10,616 nucleotides of DNA from CAZPAH01 sp964584495 (GTDB lineage: Bacteria; Krumholzibacteriota; Krumholzibacteriia; Krumholzibacteriales; Krumholzibacteriaceae), in NCBI GenBank assembly GCA_964584495.1, contig CAZPAH010000097.1, forward strand, positions 1 to 10,616. Reading direction: 5' to 3'. Shown piece by piece: positions 7,257 to 10,616 of the stretch. Positions within the stretch are counted from its first letter, which is position 1, and every line of letters starts with the position of its first letter. The notes beneath the pieces are model-generated. The model was not told the origin of the DNA, did not search any database, and saw only the letters and a list, made by a program, of their open reading frames with translations. Both the position numbers and the translations under genes were made by a program.

Positions 7257-8366
7257 TCAGTCACCCTTCCTGCTGCTGACGACCTTCACGAGATCCCCGT
7301 TATTTATCTTCGACTGGCCGAACAGGATCGCCATATCCCCCTCTTTCAATCCATCGACGATCTCGACCCTATCGGCCGTTCTGAGCCCCGTTTCGACCTT
7401 CCTGAAAACGGCCGTCATCTTCCCTTCTGTTCCTACGGCCAGGAATATGCCTTCCTCCCCGCCGGATTCGACGATGCAGCCCGGTGGAACGGTGATTACG
7501 CCGCGGCGTTGCGCCGTGAGAACGTCGAATGAGACGAGCAGCCCGGGAACCAGCCTCCCTCCTGTGTTGGCGAAGAGGGCCTCTCCACCGAGAAGATGTG
7601 TACTCCGATCGGCCGACAGATCGAGCTTGCTTACGACCCCTTCGCCGATCTCCCCTGTTCCCGAATTCTTCCAGACCGCTTTCTGTCCCTTTTCGAGAAT
7701 GAGGGCCTGGCGGCTCCCCGCCTGGAAGGCTATCTTCACCGAATCGAGCCTCGATATCCAGGCAACGGGATGACCGTTCTCGGCCATCTCACCCACACCG
7801 ACCAGTACGCTCGTGACGATACCGGCATGATCGGCGGCGAGGTCTATCCCTTCCCTGGCGTCGGTCAGGTCGCTTTCGGCGATCTTCAATGCCATCTCGG
7901 TCTTATCGAGCGCCTGCTTCGAGACCGCCCCCTCCTCGTAGAGGTCCCGCATTCTCCTGGCGTCGGCCAGGGCATCCTCGTAGAGCGCCCTGGACCTGTC
8001 GTACGAGTGGAGCATCGGATTGACCGCCGCCTTTTCGAGCCTGATTATGATATCCCCGGGTTTGACATGATCGCCTTCCCTGCGGAGCACGTCCATGACC
8101 TGTATCGAATTTGTCGATACTATGGGATACTGCACGATACCCTCGACGGTGCCGGCCAGCGTCGTCCACACCTCAACATCCCCCTTCGCCGTTTCTATCA
8201 CCTCGACCGGTTTTCCTTCCTTCTCCTGGATAGAGCGTATATTCGCTATGCTCTTGCCCCCGCCGAGGATCAAGAACCTTGCGGCGAAAGCGCCGGCTAC
8301 AACGATGAAGATGACGAGGAGAGTTATTCCCCTGTGACTTTTCTTTTTCCCAGCCGAGTTACTCAT
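7257..8366 (-). CDS. Periplasmic adaptor (membrane fusion protein) of RND efflux pump, HlyD/AcrA family
   Basis: A 369-residue adaptor that would bridge the inner-membrane pump and the outer-membrane channel. From ATG 8366: a short basic N-terminus, one membrane helix at about 14-33 (no lipobox Cys, so held by a helix rather than a lipid), then the first half of the lipoyl domain with VLRREGDHVKPGDIIIRLEK at about 93-112. A short alpha-hairpin follows at about 115-175. Its tip motif R-x3-L-x3-GAVS (around 138-148) is the kind of sequence adaptors use to dock on TolC. DHAGIVTSVLVGVGE begins the second lipoyl half, then a beta-barrel and a C-terminal membrane-proximal domain (VPPGCIVESGG onward, about 290-369). 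ATG 8366 is preferred over ATG 8384 because AAAGGAG at 8374-8380 sits seven bases upstream of it. The start lies within the last codons of the channel gene (8-bp overlap, ATGAGTAA), and the stop is one base from the pump start. The family call is firm; the cargo is unknown. Confidence 0.93.
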   Translation of the reverse strand: MSNSAGKKKSHRGITLLVIFIVVAGAFAARFLILGGGKSIANIRSIQEKEGKPVEVIETAKGDVEVWTTLAGTVEGIVQYPIVSTNSIQVMDVLRREGDHVKPGDIIIRLEKAAVNPMLHSYDRSRALYEDALADARRMRDLYEEGAVSKQALDKTEMALKIAESDLTDAREGIDLAADHAGIVTSVLVGVGEMAENGHPVAWISRLDSVKIAFQAGSRQALILEKGQKAVWKNSGTGEIGEGVVSKLDLSADRSTHLLGGEALFANTGGRLVPGLLVSFDVLTAQRRGVITVPPGCIVESGGEEGIFLAVGTEGKMTAVFRKVETGLRTADRVEIVDGLKEGDMAILFGQSKINNGDLVKVVSSRKGD

Positions 8367-9852
8367 TACCGCTCTCCTTTTCATCCACGACTACCTTCTT
8401 CCCGCTCGCTCCGGTCCCGACCACCAGATCGAGGGCCGCGCGTGCGACATTGCATGCATAAAGGGCCTGGGCAAGCTGGCTTCGCGCCATCGTCATGGCC
8501 AGCTCCGCATCGAGGCGCTCCAGGGGGGTCGCGAGGCCGTTCCTCATCCTCACGAGAGCGAGCCTGTGGGCCTCCTCGGCCAGGTCGACCGCCTGCCGCC
8601 TGCCCTCGAGCGCCGATATGGCATTCTCAAGCGTCAGGCGGGAGACACGGACCGCCATCTCCTTCTCCAGCGTCGCCCTCTCAAGCTCGATCTCCGCCGT
8701 CCGAAGCTCCGATCTCGCCCTGTCTATCCGAGACCTGGCCCTGAAACCGTCGAACACCGGTATCTGGAACCCCAGTGTCACAGAGGAGAACCTGGCCAGG
8801 TTCTCGTTCTCCGGCATATACTTGTCGGACCACTGTCCCTGGACCGTGTAGCTGGCACCCAGTTGCAAAACCGGCCACCGTTCGGCCCTCTCGAACCGCA
8901 GGTTCTGCTTGAGGGCCTCGGCCTGGTGATTCAGCGCGAGCAGCTCCGGGTTTCCGGCGTTCATCACGCCGATCAGGTAATCGAGATCCTCCGGGCCGTC
9001 GACCGCTTCGAGCGTATCGGACAGAACGACAACGGCGTCCGGATCAATATCGCATCGTCTTTTCAGAACGGTCAATGCGCCGGCCAGATCGTTCTGCGAC
9101 TGAATGACCTGCGGGCGCCTGTTCTCGAGCTCCACCCTGGCCCTGAGCAGATCGAACCTGCTCACCGTCCCCTCATCGTATCCCGCCTGTGTCACGCGCT
9201 CCGCCTCCACCGTCGCCTCCAGGGCCTTCTGCGAGATCCTCAGCCCCTCCTCGGCAAGGAGGACGCCGAAATAGGCCTCGCTTACCCGGTAGCGAACGAG
9301 ATTTTCGGTCGCCGAGCGGTACTTCCGCGAGGCTTCCGCCATCTCGGTCGATGCCCCTATACCGGCCGAGAGCCTGCCCGCCGTCCAGAGGTTCAATGTA
9401 AGCTGGGCGTTACCGATAATATCGTTATCCTCTCCCAGCTCGATCTTCGTCGCTCCGCCGAAAGCCTCCGCCATGTCGGAAGGCAGGAATAAAACCGGCT
9501 TCTGTATGTTACGGCCGTAGCTGCCGCTTATCGTGAGCTGTGGCAGCCGGCCCGATTTCGCCTCTTCCAGGGAAGCGGCCGCTCCTTCCACACCTTCCTG
9601 AGCCTGGCGAAGAACCTCGTCGTTCTCAAGACCCATCGCTATCGCCTTCTCGAGGGAAAGTACAACCGTTCCCTTCTCCTTAGAAACACCGGCGGCGGCC
9701 GCCGAGGGGAGGAATAGAAGTAATGCCCATGCGACGGTGATCGCTGCCTTCGCCAACAAGCCCAGCGGCCTGATCCGCATCCCGCCCGCGTCGCTCGATG
9801 TCACCGGCGTTTTTCCCCCTGCCGCGTACCTGCGCCTTTCAATCGATGCCAT
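8359..9852 (-). CDS. TolC-type outer membrane efflux channel (OEP family)
   Basis: A 497-residue outer-membrane channel protein that would trimerise to give the exit duct of the tripartite pump. Seen: a hydrophobic export signal (about residues 31-54, ending LLLFLPSAAAAG), then two OEP-type repeats. The first begins near LSLEKAIAMGLENDEVLRQA (about 65-84), followed by RLPQLTISGSYGR. The second begins near YLIGVMNAGNPELLALNHQA, followed by RWPVLQLGASYTVQ. Long helical stretches rich in Ala, Glu and Arg (ATVEAERVTQAGYDEGTVSRF; LRTAEIELERATLEKEMAV) are typical of the coiled tunnel. ATG 9852 has GGAGG at 9860-9864, seven bases upstream, and overlaps the regulator's stop by one base (TGATG). This start leaves some 24 polar residues ahead of a second Met (codon at 9780) that would give a more usual signal peptide but has no good ribosome site. 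The family call is firm. Confidence 0.93.
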   Translation of the reverse strand: MASIERRRYAAGGKTPVTSSDAGGMRIRPLGLLAKAAITVAWALLLFLPSAAAAGVSKEKGTVVLSLEKAIAMGLENDEVLRQAQEGVEGAAASLEEAKSGRLPQLTISGSYGRNIQKPVLFLPSDMAEAFGGATKIELGEDNDIIGNAQLTLNLWTAGRLSAGIGASTEMAEASRKYRSATENLVRYRVSEAYFGVLLAEEGLRISQKALEATVEAERVTQAGYDEGTVSRFDLLRARVELENRRPQVIQSQNDLAGALTVLKRRCDIDPDAVVVLSDTLEAVDGPEDLDYLIGVMNAGNPELLALNHQAEALKQNLRFERAERWPVLQLGASYTVQGQWSDKYMPENENLARFSSVTLGFQIPVFDGFRARSRIDRARSELRTAEIELERATLEKEMAVRVSRLTLENAISALEGRRQAVDLAEEAHRLALVRMRNGLATPLERLDAELAMTMARSQLAQALYACNVARAALDLVVGTGASGKKVVVDEKESGNE

Positions 9853-10496
9853 CAAGATGCCTCCATTTCCCGGGAAGCACGCCGCCCCGTCTCCAATGGT
9901 TTGAGAATAAGCCTGTCAATCAGCCCCGGTATCATCTCCAGCGAATCGAAATTCGATTCTCTCGCGAAATCGAAAATACCGTGGAGGGCTCCTCCGACGA
10001 CGACCGCCAAAAGGCGCGGATCTTCCTTGTGGATCTCGCCCCTTTCGGCCGCCTGCCTGAAAAGATCCACTATGATATTCGACTGCTCCTCCTTCGCCTG
10101 TCTTTCAAGATCGTTCAGCTCCTTCTGCCACCCGCTGTCGAACAGCCTCAGGAAATTGGCATTGCTGCTGCAATGCTCTATCGCCGCCGAGATCCTCGCC
10201 CGTATCTGGTCGAGGGGAGCCATCCCGGGAGTACAGGCCAGCTCGCATTTTTCCCCGATCTCTTTCGCGTGGAAGGCGATCACCTCCCTGTAGATCTCTT
10301 CCTTCCCCCCGAAATGGGAATAGAGCTTTCCGACCGACAGCTCGGCGTTATCGGCGATCTGCTGCATGCTCGTCTTCTCGTAACCGTGAAGGGCGAATAA
10401 TTCCGATGCCGCCTCTAGGATCTCCTTCCTGTACCTCTGCCTCTCCCTCTCTTTCCTCGAAAGCTGGCCGCCGCCGGGCAACTCACTATTATTCAA
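9852..10496 (-). CDS. TetR family transcriptional regulator of the efflux operon
   Basis: A 214-residue DNA-binding repressor type protein, first gene of the efflux operon. The N-terminal TetR domain is clear: KEILEAASELFALHGYEKTS (about 24-43), then the helix-turn-helix MQQIADNAELSVGKLYSHFG (44-63) with the GKLYSHF signature, then KEEIYREVI. The rest is a helical ligand-binding region specific to this protein; near its end, a GGALHGIFDF stretch (about 168-177) is common in TetR C-domains. It starts with TTG at 10496 behind an excellent AAAGGAGGG (GGAGGG at 10502-10507, five bases away); no ATG fits. Its stop overlaps the channel gene's start by one base. From family knowledge and position it most likely represses its own operon and is released by a pump substrate. 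The paired palindromes at 10521-10552 are its probable operator. Activation instead of repression, or further targets elsewhere, cannot be excluded. Confidence 0.92.
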   Translation of the reverse strand: MNNSELPGGGQLSRKERERQRYRKEILEAASELFALHGYEKTSMQQIADNAELSVGKLYSHFGGKEEIYREVIAFHAKEIGEKCELACTPGMAPLDQIRARISAAIEHCSSNANFLRLFDSGWQKELNDLERQAKEEQSNIIVDLFRQAAERGEIHKEDPRLLAVVVGGALHGIFDFARESNFDSLEMIPGLIDRLILKPLETGRRASREMEAS

Positions 10497-10501
10497 GATA
10501 T

Positions 10502-10507
10502 CCCTCC
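10502..10507 (-). promoter_or_regulatory. Strong ribosome binding site deciding the TTG start of the TetR gene
   Basis: Read on the minus strand, GGAGGG (within AAAGGAGGGA) lies five bases before TTG 10496. It fixes the start at a non-ATG codon, since the frame has no ATG between here and the helix-turn-helix. Confidence 0.75.
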
Positions 10508-10520
10508 TTTATAACGGCCG

Positions 10521-10552
10521 TTCATAATATGAATATATGCTCATAATATGAA
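10521..10552. promoter_or_regulatory. Two palindromic repeats, likely TetR operator overlapping the operon promoter
   Basis: TTCATA-A-TATGAA at 10521-10533 is a perfect 13-bp inverted repeat around a central base. A second copy, TCATA-A-TATGA at 10541-10551, lies exactly 19 bp further on. The shared direct repeat is 14 bases (10522-10535 and 10541-10554). Read on the minus strand, a TTCATA -35 box (10547-10552) and a TATTAT -10 box (10524-10529) are spaced 17 bp apart, each box inside one palindrome. Transcription would then start near 10517, giving a leader of about 20 nt that holds the ribosome site. A TetR dimer bound here would block the promoter. The repeats are seen; their use as operator and promoter is inferred. 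Confidence 0.65.
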
Positions 10553-10616
10553 TAATAAGTCGGAATATACACTTATCTCCCGGCTATGCAAGCAATTTCT
10601 TCGAGGCTAACAATAA
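10553..10616. other. Upstream flank of the efflux operon, no gene seen
   Basis: The last 64 bases, beyond the paired palindromes, hold no open reading frame or RNA signature that I can support. The segment is still fairly AT-rich near the palindromes and then becomes mixed. It probably belongs to the promoter region of the efflux operon or of a gene beyond the window. Confidence 0.3.

Noticed and set aside
6485..7264. Separate short RND gene ending near 6485, plus an independent pump gene starting at 6777
   Set aside because: The two pieces are the N- and C-terminal parts of one pump; the break comes only from the ten Ns, after which the first frame runs into nonsense Arg/Gly-rich sequence.
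7596..8744. 382-codon open frame on the plus strand
   Set aside because: Antisense to the adaptor and channel genes, low-complexity Pro/Ser/Arg-rich C-terminal part, no domain recognised.
8566..9492. 308-codon open frame on the plus strand
   Set aside because: Antisense to the TolC-type gene; long open frames opposite GC-rich genes are expected by chance.
1..10616. CRISPR array, tRNA/rRNA gene, insertion sequence or phage module
   Set aside because: No regularly spaced repeats, no tRNA-like or rRNA-like stretches, and no transposase or phage protein frames; the window is filled by ordinary coding genes.

Overview
This window reads as a piece of a Gram-negative bacterial genome. It has an outer-membrane TolC-type channel and a periplasmic adaptor, moderately high GC, frequent AGG/AGA and ATA codons, TTG starts behind strong Shine-Dalgarno sequences, and very tight gene packing. 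A run of exactly ten Ns inside one gene points to a scaffolded draft, perhaps metagenomic, assembly. I cannot name the phylum from the sequence alone.

Left half (1-4220): four related multi-membrane-spanning proteins that look like GT-C fold glycosyltransferases (ArnT/PMT_2-like). Two are read leftward (1-648, running off the window edge, and 657-1823) and two rightward (2005-3135 and 3108-4220), from a shared AT-rich divergent intergenic region. The two inner genes are the most alike. The two outer genes share features with each other that the inner pair lack, so the block looks like a mirror-image duplication of a two-gene unit. These proteins would be expected to take sugars from lipid-linked donors at the outer face of the inner membrane; the acceptor is not revealed here.

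Right half (4186-10496): a four-gene operon on the minus strand, in transcription order tetR-type regulator, tolC-type outer-membrane channel, HlyD/AcrA-type adaptor, and HAE-1 RND pump. Junctions are 1-bp overlap, 8-bp overlap and 1-bp gap, so the genes are probably translationally coupled. Together they make a complete tripartite efflux pump with its own regulator. Two copies of a small palindrome upstream of the regulator overlap a plausible promoter and are a good operator candidate. The pump gene is split only by the ten-N assembly gap and should be read as one gene of about 1022 codons. It lacks the Asp-Asp / Lys / Thr proton relay known from AcrB.

The last rightward glycosyltransferase gene and the pump gene converge and overlap by 35 bp. 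No RNA genes, insertion sequences, CRISPR arrays or clear terminators were seen. There is no gene-free stretch longer than about 200 bases.
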